Source of the DNA: JANRKH01 sp033763595
GTDB lineage: Bacteria; Pseudomonadota; Alphaproteobacteria; Rickettsiales; Rickettsiaceae
DNA length: 10,114 nt
Direction of reading: 5' to 3'
Assembly (NCBI GenBank): GCA_033763595.1
Contig: JANRKH010000030.1
Coordinates: 1-10,114 of the forward strand
Each line of letters starts with the position of its first letter. The stretch's first letter is position 1. Under the pieces are notes generated by a model that was not told where the DNA came from, searched no databases, and saw only the letters and a list, made by a program, of their open reading frames with translations. A program made the position numbers and the translations under genes. Of this stretch, positions 1 through 6,601 are shown piece after piece.

Positions 1-45
1 AATTGCTGCAACTTGATCTGATAGTAATCTTGATGTTCTTGCCAT
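1..45 (-). CDS. 5' end of an unidentified gene, running off the left edge
   Basis: An ATG at 45-43 opens a minus-strand frame of 15 codons, MARTSRLLSDQVAAI, that is still open at the window edge. A consensus TATAAT preceded by TGC lies about 36 bases upstream, so this is plausibly a real gene start. No clear Shine-Dalgarno sequence is visible. Fifteen residues are too few to name a family. It could instead be a chance open stretch. Confidence 0.3.
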   Translation of the reverse strand, partial: MARTSRLLSDQVAAI

Positions 46-80
46 ATCTAATAACGTTATAATTATGTTTAATATGGTTC

Positions 81-89
81 ATTATAGCA
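81..89 (-). promoter_or_regulatory. Extended -10 promoter for the left-edge gene
   Basis: Read on the minus strand, TATAAT (86-81) is preceded by TGC, which gives an extended -10 box. The -35 region is poor, as is common when a TGn extension is present. The predicted start near position 74 would leave a leader of about 29 bases before the ATG at 45. It lies just beyond the truncated vapC, where the toxin's 3' half would be expected. Confidence 0.4.
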
Positions 90-118
90 TAGTCTTTAAT
101 CTTTTGCTATTAGTTTAA

Positions 119-226
119 TTATATTTGGGATTTGGTATTACCTAATAATTCTTCTACTACTAGGCTACCCTCTTCATTTTTAATTAATGCAAGAAGAGCT
201 GAAGAATCTAGTATCACTTTATTCAT
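119..226 (-). pseudogene. vapC: VapC-type PIN toxin, truncated
   Basis: This minus-strand frame encodes 35 residues starting MNKVILDSSALLAL, then stops. The N-terminus is the typical first strand of a PIN-domain ribonuclease; the Asp of LDSSALL would be the first of the acidic metal ligands. VapC toxins are usually about 130 residues, so roughly three quarters, including the other catalytic acids, is missing. The start codon overlaps the last codons of the antitoxin gene by 8 bases (ATGAATAA), the usual translationally coupled arrangement of such modules. No continuation was found in other frames downstream, so it is a 3'-deleted remnant and cannot be an active toxin. The family call rests on a short segment plus its position behind an AbrB-type antitoxin. 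Confidence 0.6.
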
Positions 227-468
227 TTTTACCCTCTAATTTACGCTCGGCAATTAACTTATCGACCAAACTTATATTTGGGTCATGATATCTATTAATC
301 ATTTCGCGCACTTTTTGTAAAGTAGCTTTAACAGGAGTTAGGGTAAGCTCGTTGTCATTAAGATTAAAAACTATTTCGTCACCTTCTTTAAGCCGAAGAG
401 ACTTACTTACGGTAAACCGCAGGAATAGAAACCTTACCACCTTTAACTATTTTAGATTTAACTAGCAT
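219..468 (-). pseudogene. vapB: AbrB/MazE-type antitoxin (VapB-like), frameshifted
   Basis: The ATG at 468-466 opens MLVKSKIVKGGKVSIPAVYRK, then hits TAA. Dropping four bases at a tandem TAAG duplication (402-409) restores one frame of 81 residues, continuing SLRLKEGDEIVFNL and ending at the stop at 219-221. The reconstructed N-terminus is a classic swapped-hairpin AbrB domain (GGKVSIPAVYRKSLRLKEGD), which binds operator DNA. The C-terminal part, rich in charged residues, would wrap the VapC partner. The longest open frame alone (from GTG at 440) begins out of frame and lacks the DNA-binding strand, so it is not the native start. The partner vapC is also broken, so the module is dead. Upstream lies a good promoter overlapped by TAGTAT repeats. 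Confidence 0.75.
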
Positions 469-498
469 AATTGTGTCTCAATTGTATTTATTAATGAA

Positions 499-537
499 AT
501 ACTATGTATTAGTATGAATACTAACCTAGTATAGTAT
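499..537. promoter_or_regulatory. Candidate antitoxin operator: TAGTAT/ATACTA repeat cluster
   Basis: Five copies of the hexamer TAGTAT or its complement ATACTA occur here: 499-504, 510-515, 518-523, 527-532 and 532-537. The 510-523 pair forms a perfect inverted repeat with a 2-base spacer (TAGTATGAATACTA). The cluster spans the -10 box and predicted start of the vapBC promoter. AbrB-type antitoxins commonly bind such palindromes to repress their own operon. Binding by this protein is inferred. Confidence 0.5.
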
Positions 538-556
538 TCGTTAATTCGAATATCAA
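528..556 (-). promoter_or_regulatory. Sigma-70-type promoter of the vapBC remnant
   Basis: On the minus strand, TTGATA (556-551) and TATACT (533-528) are separated by exactly 17 bases, a near-consensus promoter. Transcription would start near 521, leaving about 53 bases of leader before the antitoxin ATG at 468. The -10 box lies inside the repeat cluster described as the operator, as expected for antitoxin autoregulation. Confidence 0.6.
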
Positions 557-710
557 GCTAAGTTGATGATTATTTAATTATTAGACACTAAAATTAGTAT
601 AGGGCTTAATTTTAATTTAGTAGTTAAAATGATTATTAGTTCAATATATATTGTCAATTTAAAGGGCTGTCTAACTATACAAGTTTTCAGCACTAAGGAA
701 ATGCCGTATT
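541..710. other. Non-coding stretch upstream of the transposon
   Basis: No convincing gene is present. The stretch contains a palindrome CAATATATATTG at 642-653 and TGTC-headed motifs at 652 (TGTCAATTTAAA) and 669 (TGTCTAACTATA). These resemble the TGTC half-sites at 8052 and 8067 on the far side of the Tn402-like element. They may be the displaced part of the res region, or 669 may be the outer end of the older transposon. Both readings are inference. Confidence 0.35.
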
Positions 711-715
711 GAAGC
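711..715. repeat. Target-site duplication GAAGC, left copy
   Basis: GAAGC abuts the left terminal TGTCA at 716 and is repeated exactly at 8014-8018, directly outside the right terminal repeat. A 5-bp duplication is the standard signature of Tn7, Tn5053 and Tn402 type transposition. It shows that both ends belong to one insertion event. Confidence 0.85.
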
Positions 716-745
716 TGTCACTTTTCAAAGTGCAGTTCAGCAGAT
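716..745 (+). repeat. Left terminal inverted repeat of the Tn402-like element
   Basis: The end starts TGTCAC and carries the first TniA-binding motif, TCAAAGTGCAGTTCAGCA (725-742). It pairs with the complement of 7984-8013 with 3 mismatches in 30. It marks the tniA-proximal end. Confidence 0.85.
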
Positions 746-848
746 CGCACTAAAACCCCTATAAATTCGTTCTAAAATTATCAAAGTGGAGTTCAATTTT
801 ATCATAGACAAGTTCAGTATGTTGTGATTTAATCAAAGTATAATGCAA
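725..848 (+). repeat. Four TniA-binding repeats in the left end
   Basis: Motifs related to TCAAAGTGCAGTTCAG occur at 725-742 (L1), 781-799 (L2, TCAAAGTGGAGTTCAA), 802-817 (L3, degenerate, about 12 of 16) and 833-848 (L4, degenerate, about 11 of 16). In Tn7-like and Tn5053-like elements such 18-22 bp repeats bind the transposase and define the transposon end. The right end shows only two, so the ends are asymmetric. L4 covers the likely tniA -10 box. Confidence 0.65.
839..844 (+). promoter_or_regulatory. Likely tniA -10 box
   Basis: A perfect TATAAT lies 28 bases before the reconstructed tniA ATG at 873. No good -35 is present at standard spacing. The hexamer falls inside TniA-binding repeat L4 (833-848), so TniA bound to its end could repress its own gene; that is inference. 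Confidence 0.4.
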
Positions 849-872
849 TATGTGTAAAAAATCAAATGGCCT

Positions 873-946
873 ATGGATGATATTTCCACAATTAGTGAAG
901 AAGTTTTGAGTATTGGCAAGCAGCGTGTTGAGATTATTGCTCCTCT
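873..946 (+). pseudogene. tniA: tniA 5' fragment (residues 1-25), split off by IS21
   Basis: The frame from ATG 873 reads MDDISTISEEVLSIGKQR, continues VEIIAPL and breaks in codon 25 at the IS21 insertion. Removing the IS and one copy of the 6-bp duplication joins 946 to 3288 in frame (CT+T = Leu), continuing AKSNICSRKMALDAAKTLG. This matches the N-terminal layout of Tn5053/Tn402 TniA, in which a stretch of the type RAEIISPLA precedes the helix-turn-helix. The native start of tniA is therefore here, not at the internal ATG 3316. A stop at 855-857 precludes an earlier in-frame start. Confidence 0.75.
941..946. repeat. IS21 target-site duplication TCCTCT, left copy
   Basis: TCCTCT precedes the IS left terminus TGTCA at 947 and recurs at 3282-3287 right after the right terminus. 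A 4-8 bp duplication is normal for the IS21 family. Removal of one copy plus the IS restores the tniA frame. Confidence 0.75.
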
Positions 947-1012
947 TGTCATTGTCAACTAAAAAGGGACCACCAATTTGCATCAAAAAGGGACCACTTG
1001 CTTCAAAAATTT

Positions 1013-1756
1013 TTAGCTCATGTCCGCCTCACTTTTTTGTTTCTTGGTCCTATAACTTGGCCCAGTAATTTTAATTACTTTTCCATGATGTCTCAGCCTA
1101 TCTGTAATCGCTTTAGTTAGTTCTTCATCCTCAAAAATATTATTCCAATTTTCACAGTCTTTATTTGTTGTAATTATTATTGATTTATTCTCATAACGTT
1201 TAGATACAACATTAAAAAAATCATCAGCTGAGTATCTTGGTAATGTTTTAAAACCAAGCTCATCTAAAACCAATAAGTCATAGCTAACAAGCTGCTGCAA
1301 CTTCTTGTGGTAAGAATTATCGGCTCTAGATATATGTAAATTATACAACATGTCAGACACTGTAGTAAAAAATACCTTATACTCCTTACTAAGCGCTTTT
1401 AATGCTATGCCTATCGATAAATGCGTTTTTCCCGTGCCAGAATCTCCTATAAGAATCAGATTATGTTTATCTTGGATAAATTTACATGTCGCAGCATCGT
1501 TAATTTCTCTCTCATCTATACTCTTTTGAAAACTAAAATCAAAATCCTCTAGCTTCTTATTAGCAGGTAATTTTGCTACGCTACAACGTTTTCTATAATT
1601 ATTATCACGACGGTTATCTAACTCATCTTCACATAATAATTCTAAAAATTCCTCATAAGGTATCTTTTTGCTCTTAGCATAAGATATACGATCTTCCAGT
1701 GTTAATGCCATGCCAGAAAGCTTAAAGTCCCTGAGCTTCTTACATAATTCCTGCAT
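1013..1756 (-). CDS. istB: IS21-family helper ATPase IstB
   Basis: This 247-residue AAA+ ATPase works with IstA: it forms ATP-dependent oligomers on target DNA and stimulates strand transfer (family knowledge). Visible motifs are Walker A GDSGTGKT at about residues 104-111 and Walker B LLVLDE at about 161-166. The N-terminal part (CKKLRDFKLSGMA) is the usual IstB region. The start is fixed by a perfect GGAGGTG four bases before ATG 1756; a longer frame to 1789 would put this ribosome site inside the gene. It overlaps the istA 3' end by 17 bases, indicating coupled translation. Length is normal for the family and no defects are seen. Confidence 0.92.
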   Translation of the reverse strand: MQELCKKLRDFKLSGMALTLEDRISYAKSKKIPYEEFLELLCEDELDNRRDNNYRKRCSVAKLPANKKLEDFDFSFQKSIDEREINDAATCKFIQDKHNLILIGDSGTGKTHLSIGIALKALSKEYKVFFTTVSDMLYNLHISRADNSYHKKLQQLVSYDLLVLDELGFKTLPRYSADDFFNVVSKRYENKSIIITTNKDCENWNNIFEDEELTKAITDRLRHHGKVIKITGPSYRTKKQKSEADMS

Positions 1757-3161
1757 GTTCACCTCCAAACTCAGGTAAAGGCAAATCATAGCAATTGTTT
1801 TTTATAATCTCTTTAATTTTACTATAACTTCCAATCCCATAATACAAAGCTCTCTTACACGCTTTATCGACTATCTCATTGCCATAAGACTTTTTTAAGT
1901 GTAATATTCCCTTGATAGTTCTTGGCCAATCATTATTCTTTTTTTGCTCTCGTACAAATGATAGCATCTTATTGCCATATTCTCCTATTTCTTGCATCTC
2001 TAAAACACATTTATCTTGGTATTCTTGAGATTCAGGATAATATAATTTATACTCAGGCCAATGTGATCTATTAGTTATAAATAATCCTTTACCAGTGGAT
2101 CTATTATGCATAGCAACCATTTGGTCCTGAGCATAAATTCTAACTACTTCCGTTCCTAAAGAGACTTCTACTTCGGTACCTGCGTATTTTGAAGGTACTG
2201 AATAATAGTTATTGTCTAAACTTATATGACAATCTTTAGCTACTTTCCTTTTATGCCATGATGATAAATCAAATTCAATTTTTGGTAATTCGAGCAAAGT
2301 GGCTAGCTCTTCATTATTAAACAGCCCATCAGGTTTTTTCTTGGTGGTACCATGGATGCGATTATTGCATCTTATGTTCCACTTACCTAAAGCATCATTC
2401 ATTTCTTTATTATTATTAAAACTTCTACCAGCAAAAAAGTTATTACATACATATTTTATCCCTGATTCAGTCTTCCCCTTTTCCTGTGGCTGACGAACTC
2501 TACAAGGAGCTGGTAGAAAACCATAATGATCAGCAAATCTTTTGTATTGTTCTTGATAAATAGGCTCATAAAAGTTAGCAACAATTATCGCTGACTTTAG
2601 GTTATCTAATTTAATTACTTTGGGTACTCCTCCAAAATATTTAAAGGCATTAATATGGCATTGGAGCCAAGTATTCACTTTTTGATCAAATACAATCTCA
2701 TAATAATCTTTTCTACTATAGCTAAGGCGCATGTTAAATATATACGCCTTTCTTAACTTCTCATCCGGATCGTATCTTCTACCAATGTCGCCAAAGTCTA
2801 CTTGGGCTTCTTCACCTGGTAGAGTATTAAACCTGATACATATCTTATTGCTTATTTTGATTTTTCTAATATATCGAGTAAGGCTAGAATAGCTTCCAGT
2901 AAAACCTAAGGATTCTAGCTCTTCGCTGATCCTGACAAAACTTAAATCTTTCTCTAATAGTTTTAAAATCTCTTCATGCCATTTAGTTGTTTTTGATTCT
3001 TTCTGACAAGGCTTTGGTGATTCTATACCCGAAGAATCATATTTAGATACAATTCTTCTTACTGTTTTTCGGTCATGACCAGTTAATTTTGCTATCTCTC
3101 TCTGGCTATTGCCCTGCTTATATAATGTTAATATTGTTGTATACATCGGGATACCTATCAT
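1740..3161 (-). CDS. istA: IS21-family transposase IstA
   Basis: This 473-residue DDE transposase cuts and joins the IS ends. The N-terminus has a resolvase-like helix-turn-helix (GNSQREIAKLTGHDRKTVRR, residues 18-37). The catalytic core shows AQVDFGD (D122), VIKLDNLKSA (D186) and QPQEKGKTESGIKYV (E232), the IstA pattern. A C-terminal beta-barrel-like region follows (NNYYSVPSKYAGTEVEVSLG). ATG 3161 has AAAGG eight bases upstream; Met6 is an alternative start. The gene ends inside the istB start region. It appears full length and undamaged. Confidence 0.92.
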   Translation of the reverse strand: MIGIPMYTTILTLYKQGNSQREIAKLTGHDRKTVRRIVSKYDSSGIESPKPCQKESKTTKWHEEILKLLEKDLSFVRISEELESLGFTGSYSSLTRYIRKIKISNKICIRFNTLPGEEAQVDFGDIGRRYDPDEKLRKAYIFNMRLSYSRKDYYEIVFDQKVNTWLQCHINAFKYFGGVPKVIKLDNLKSAIIVANFYEPIYQEQYKRFADHYGFLPAPCRVRQPQEKGKTESGIKYVCNNFFAGRSFNNNKEMNDALGKWNIRCNNRIHGTTKKKPDGLFNNEELATLLELPKIEFDLSSWHKRKVAKDCHISLDNNYYSVPSKYAGTEVEVSLGTEVVRIYAQDQMVAMHNRSTGKGLFITNRSHWPEYKLYYPESQEYQDKCVLEMQEIGEYGNKMLSFVREQKKNNDWPRTIKGILHLKKSYGNEIVDKACKRALYYGIGSYSKIKEIIKNNCYDLPLPEFGGEHAGIM

Positions 3162-3281
3162 TATTAGCCTTTATTAAAAAATAAAGACTAGTTTGCACTA
3201 ATTTGAACTATTATGTTCCACCATTTTTACCTGGTCCCTTTTTAGTGCAATTTACTGGCCCCTTTTAGATTAGCACTGACA

Positions 3282-3287
3282 TCCTCT
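3282..3287. repeat. IS21 target-site duplication TCCTCT, right copy
   Basis: This is the second copy of the TCCTCT at 941-946, immediately outside the IS right end at 3281. The tniA reading frame resumes at 3288. Confidence 0.75.
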
Positions 3288-4098
3288 TGCGAAAAGTAAT
3301 ATCTGTTCAAGAAAAATGGCATTAGATGCAGCAAAGACACTTGGATTATCTATACGGTATGTGTATAAGCTAATTCACAATTATCGGCAATCATATGGTT
3401 TAATGACATCTATTGTTCCTCAAAAACCAAATGGCGGCAAAGGGAGATCAAGATTATCTAAACAGCAGGAAGAGCTTATAAATCAGATCATTGATGAATT
3501 TTATCTTACCTCGCAAAAACTTAGGCCAGCTAAAATTATTGAAGAAATAAGAAAACAATGTTTTGAGAAACAAATTGATTTCCCATCAGAGATAACTATA
3601 CGTAGACGTCTTAGTTCTCTTACACTATCTCAATTACAAAAACGAGGTGATAGTAATACATTAACAGAATCTATAATAGGAAGTTTTCCAAAAGTTGATT
3701 ATCCATTAGATGTAGTACAGATCGATCATACTTTAGTAGACGTTATTATTGTTGATCCTGTTAAAAGATTAGCAATTGGCAGGCCTTATGTAACTTTTGC
3801 TATTGATACTTATAGCAGATGTTTTGCAGGTTTTGTTTTATCACTAGAAGCCCCTTCAGCTACTTCTGTTGGATTGTGTTTAACACACATTGCCATGGAT
3901 AAAGCTCCTTGGCTTCAAACACTTGAAATTGATGCATTATGGCCTATTCATGGCAAGCCAAATATTATTCATGTTGATAACGGTTCTGATTTTCATAATA
4001 ATGCTTTGGTTCGTGGTTGTTTGCAACATGGCATCAAAATAGAGTATAGACCTATTGGGAAACCACATTACGGTGGAATTATAGAGCGTGTGTCATAG
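3288..4098 (+). pseudogene. tniA: TniA transposase, helix-turn-helix and catalytic core (IS-split, frameshifted)
   Basis: TniA binds the transposon ends and catalyses strand transfer. In this segment AAKTLGLSIRYVYKLIHNYR is the helix-turn-helix and VPQKPNGGKGRSRL the linker. The integrase-like core has QIDHT (D171 of the rebuilt protein), IHVDNGSDF (D255) and HYGGIIERV (E291), a DDE triad with 35 residues between the last two. It follows Tn5053 TniA closely in layout, e.g. IGRPYVTFAID and APSATSVGLCLTH. The frame ends at TAG 4096-4098 because GTGTGT at 4088-4093 has one GT too many; with GTGT it reads ERVIGTMMKLVH straight on. The rebuilt tniA (873-946 joined to 3288-4871, minus 2 bases) encodes 551 residues, close to the family's roughly 560. 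The internal ATG 3316 opens the same frame. Confidence 0.85.
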
Positions 4099-4871
4099 GA
4101 ACTATGATGAAATTAGTTCATACTTTACCAGGGACTACTTTCTCTAATATTAAAGAAAAGGGAGATTATCCATCTGAGAGTAAAGCATGTCTAACACTCA
4201 GCGAGCTTGAAAGATGGCTAATTATAGCAATTACCAAATATTATCATTTACGATTACATACCGGAATTTCTCAAACTCCTCTACAATTGTATGAATCTGG
4301 TTTAGCTGAGATGAAACAAGATGGTAAAAAGTTACCTTATATAAGTGATAAAAAGGCGTTTCTCATTGATTTTTTACCAATAATATATCGTTCTCTTAGG
4401 AAAGATGGCTTTACCCTGGACCATATAGCTTATTATAGTAATTCTCTTCGTCCATTCATAGCAAACAAAGACAAATATGGTAAGTTCTTAATTAGGCGTG
4501 ATCCTAGAGATTTAAGTAGAATTTATGTTTATTCGGAAGAAGATAAAAATTATTTGGAGGTTTCGTATCGTAGCCTATCACATCCTGCTATTAGTTTATT
4601 TGAACACCGTCTTGCTCTAAAGGCCATCAAAACTAAAGGCAAAGAACAAGTTAATGAAAGTAGCTTATTTAAAGCAATAGATGAAATGCGCCATATAGTT
4701 AAAACCGCAGTTTCTAAAACACGTACCATGAGAAAAAATAGAACACGTATAGAAGAAAATGCTAAAGCGCAACAAAAAACAGTATTTATTACAAAATTTG
4801 ATAAATCAAATATTAAAGAAAACGTCGAAGAAGATAATATAAAGGCATTTGATAATATTGAAATGTGGTAA
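4094..4871 (+). pseudogene. tniA: TniA transposase, C-terminal part after the frameshift
   Basis: This continues TniA in the shifted frame: IGTMMKLVHTLPGTTFSN directly follows the catalytic ERV. The region contains the Mu-type C-terminal barrel (KFLIRRDPRDLSRIYVY, then YLEVSYRSLSHPA) and a basic helical tail that ends in FDNIEMW. Tn5053 TniA ends similarly. The frame has an ATG at 4104, but no ribosome site is seen and the product would lack the catalytic core, so it is a fragment and not a separate gene. The stop is followed after 3 bases by tniB, as in the usual tni operon. Confidence 0.85.
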
Positions 4872-4874
4872 ACA

Positions 4875-5115
4875 ATGGATCATCTTTTACCAAATATTTG
4901 TAACGTAGCATTATTATCAGTAGAGCAAAGGATTGCTAAGCTTAGAAGTGAGTGTTGGATAGGATATACTAAGGCTGAGGAAGCATTAGACAAAATGGAA
5001 GAGTTATTAAATTATCCTAAAAGGATAAGAATGCCTAATATGCTTCTTATTAGCCCAACTAATAATGGCAAAACCATGATTATAGAGAAGTTTAGACGTG
5101 GTCATTTATCTAATA
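4875..5115 (+). pseudogene. tniB: TniB AAA+ ATPase, N-terminal fragment cut by IS630
   Basis: TniB is the ATP-dependent target-DNA regulator, the TnsC counterpart, of Tn5053/Tn402 transposition. The first 79 or so residues are present: SVEQRIAKLRSECWIGYTKA near the N-terminus, then IRMPNMLLISPTNNGKTMII with the Walker A motif (residues 60-67, with Ser replacing the usual first Gly), then EKFRRGH. Native sequence stops at the TA 5114-5115, where an IS630 element begins; the frame runs a few codons into the IS and terminates at 5132. Walker B, sensors and the rest of a protein of about 300 residues are missing. It starts 3 bases after the tniA stop. Confidence 0.82.
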
Positions 5116-6044
5116 TAGCTAACGCAGTATAAAAGATTACGTTAAATGGAGTTGAAAGAGCTGATCAATGGAGCAAGACAAGGTTCTTCGTATATGTTTA
5201 GCCTGAGCCCATTTTTTCTCAATGGGATTGAGATCTAGGGAATAAGGAGGTAAGTATAATAAAGTATGCCCAGAATCTTCTAGCATCTTTTGCATGTCTT
5301 TGCCTTTATGGAAAGAAGCGTTATCCATAACAACCACACTTTTCTTTGGAAGACTTGGCAATAAAATCTGCTCTACCCAAGACGTAAAAACTGCTGTATT
5401 AACTGAACCGGATATCAAACCTATTGCAATCATAGCGCCACCAATTATAGCGCCTATAGCATTTGTTCTTCCTTTCGCTCCCCAATCATGAGTGCCATAG
5501 CAACGCTTTCCTTTATCAGAATAACCATGAGTTCTAGGCATGTCATGAGCAAAACCGCTCTCGTCAATATAAGCTATTGATCTACCTTCTGCATTTAATG
5601 CATTAATCCTTTCGCAAAAGATAGATCTTCTGTCTGGATCCTCTTTGGGGTGATTTAGAGTTTTTTTTATAACTTACCCCTAAGCGTTTTTTTGCATATC
5701 TAATCCCAGAAGAGCTTACTCCTAGCCTTTGAGCTCTTTCATAACAATAACTATCTGGAAATTCTAATATATCCTTTTTTAATCCCTCCTTGTCCAATTT
5801 TTTCCAAGGTTTATTTCTTTTATTAGGGCTTTTAAGGTTCTTGCTCCATCTAACTACTGCAGCTTTAGATACGCAAAATCTAGCTGCTACCTTTTCAAAG
5901 GATAGTCCTTCTTTTGCTTTTGCCTTTAATACTTTTTTGCGAAAATCTATCGAGTATGTCATTGCCTTTGCTTTAACTTTTCTAAGGCTTAATTATAACA
6001 CAATCCCTCACTGTTGTCATGCTCTTTTTATACTGCGTTAGCTA
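5116..6044 (-). mobile_element. IS630-family insertion sequence, copy A
   Basis: This 929-bp element has termini that both read inward TAGCTAACGCAGTATAAAA, and TA lies directly outside each end (5114-5115 and 6045-6046), matching the TA target duplication of IS630. It carries one transposase gene on the minus strand in two frames. The left flank is tniB, but the right flank is the interior of a second IS630 copy, so the two flanks come from different places. Confidence 0.82.
5137..5962 (-). CDS. IS630-family transposase, two frames joined at an A8 run
   Basis: The first frame (5962-5603) has a helix-turn-helix N-terminus, FDFRK-type (MTYSIDFRKKVL, FEKVAARFCVSKAAVVRW). The second, ending at 5137, holds the DDE core: AYIDESGF, VVVMDNASFHK and LDLNPIEKKW. 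They join at eight A's on the coding strand (T8 at 5661-5668). Skipping one A gives a single product of about 274 residues. This may be programmed slippage, which is known for some IS630 elements, or a disabling indel. The Pro of the usual SPDLNPIE motif is Leu here (codon at 5236-5238), while copy B keeps Pro (6089-6091), suggesting copy A has decayed. An ATG at 5541 is internal to the second frame. Confidence 0.75.
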
Positions 6045-6212
6045 TAGAAGATTCTGGGCATACTTTATTATACTTACCTCCTTATTCCCCAGATCTCAAT
6101 CCCATTGAGAAAAAATGGGCTCAGGCTAAACATATACGAAGAACCTTGTCTTGCTCCATTGATCAGCTCTTTCAACTCCATTTAACGTAATCTTTTTATA
6201 CTGCGTTAGCTA
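6045..6212 (+). mobile_element. IS630 copy B, 5'-truncated inverted fragment
   Basis: These 168 bases are the inverted copy of 5116-5282 with one extra A: the transposase 3' end (YLPPYSPDLNPIEKKWAQ) and one terminal repeat. The fragment begins precisely at a TA dinucleotide that is internal to the IS (equivalent to 5281-5282). It ends with TAGCTAACGC in inverted orientation next to TA 6213-6214, after which tniQ sequence resumes. The rest of the element is missing. Confidence 0.8.
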
Positions 6213-6214
6213 TA

Positions 6215-6601
6215 GTATCTGAATGGGTTCGTGAATTAGCAAATCTCTATGAGATTAATTATCAAAATTTTTGCCACAGAGTGCTTAAACTAACTATCGA
6301 TGAAACTTTTTATTTGAGTGATAATATTCCTGAGAAAGTTTTGGTCATTTTATCAAATGGAACTGGCATATCAATTGATGATTTAAGGTGGAGGAATACG
6401 AGTTCTGTGTATAAAAAATGGAAGGAAGAATATGAAGTAAGGCTAAAAAGAGAGTTTGCAAGAAAGTTTGCAAATGAAGTTATTGTAAAATTAGGTTATA
6501 AAAATTGTTATAATAGTCCACAAAAGGTAGAGAAATATGTAACGTGCATAATAAAATTGCATCATTTATGCAGAATTATTTTGCCTACCATATTTTCTTA
6601 A
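6215..6601 (+). pseudogene. tniQ: TniQ-like target-selection protein, remnant
   Basis: An open frame of 128 codons starts right at the IS630 border (VSEWVRELANLYEINYQNFC) and ends at TAA 6601. The pattern SWhxxLAxxxxxxxxxFC, followed later by LSNGTGISIDDLRWRNTS, resembles the N-terminal domain of TniQ proteins, which link the AAA+ regulator to target choice. Probably only about the first 10-20 residues are missing, removed with the tniB 3' end. No zinc-ribbon CxxC motifs follow, unlike full-length TniQ, so the 3' part is lost or diverged. An ATG at 6281 lies within the frame but has no reason to be the native start. The position between tniB and tniR supports the call; the sequence match is moderate. 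Confidence 0.5.

Larger units (their letters stand above)
947..3281 (-). mobile_element. IS21-family insertion sequence (istA istB), complete
   Basis: This 2335-bp element has both genes on the minus strand and is inserted in codon 25 of tniA. The two termini both begin TGTCA reading inward and match at about 18 of 25 positions. Each end contains two spaced copies of an AAAAAGGGACC motif (961-971 and 985-995 on the left; complements at 3233-3243 and 3257-3266 on the right), 24 bp apart. Repeated internal IstA-binding sites are typical of IS21 ends. Both genes look intact, so this copy may still be mobile. Confidence 0.85.

Noticed and set aside
759..986. 75-codon minus-strand open frame
   Set aside because: It lies across the transposon left end, the tniA start and the IS21 end on the opposite strand, and shows no family features.
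2299..2493. 64-codon plus-strand open frame inside istA
   Set aside because: It is antisense to a well-supported transposase gene and looks like low-complexity shadow coding.
4104..4871. Separate gene downstream of tniA
   Set aside because: It is the C-terminal half of TniA in a shifted frame; removing two bases joins it to the catalytic part.
5294..6041. Two plus-strand open frames opposite the IS630 transposase
   Set aside because: Both are antisense shadows of the transposase; the second also runs into non-coding IS end sequence.
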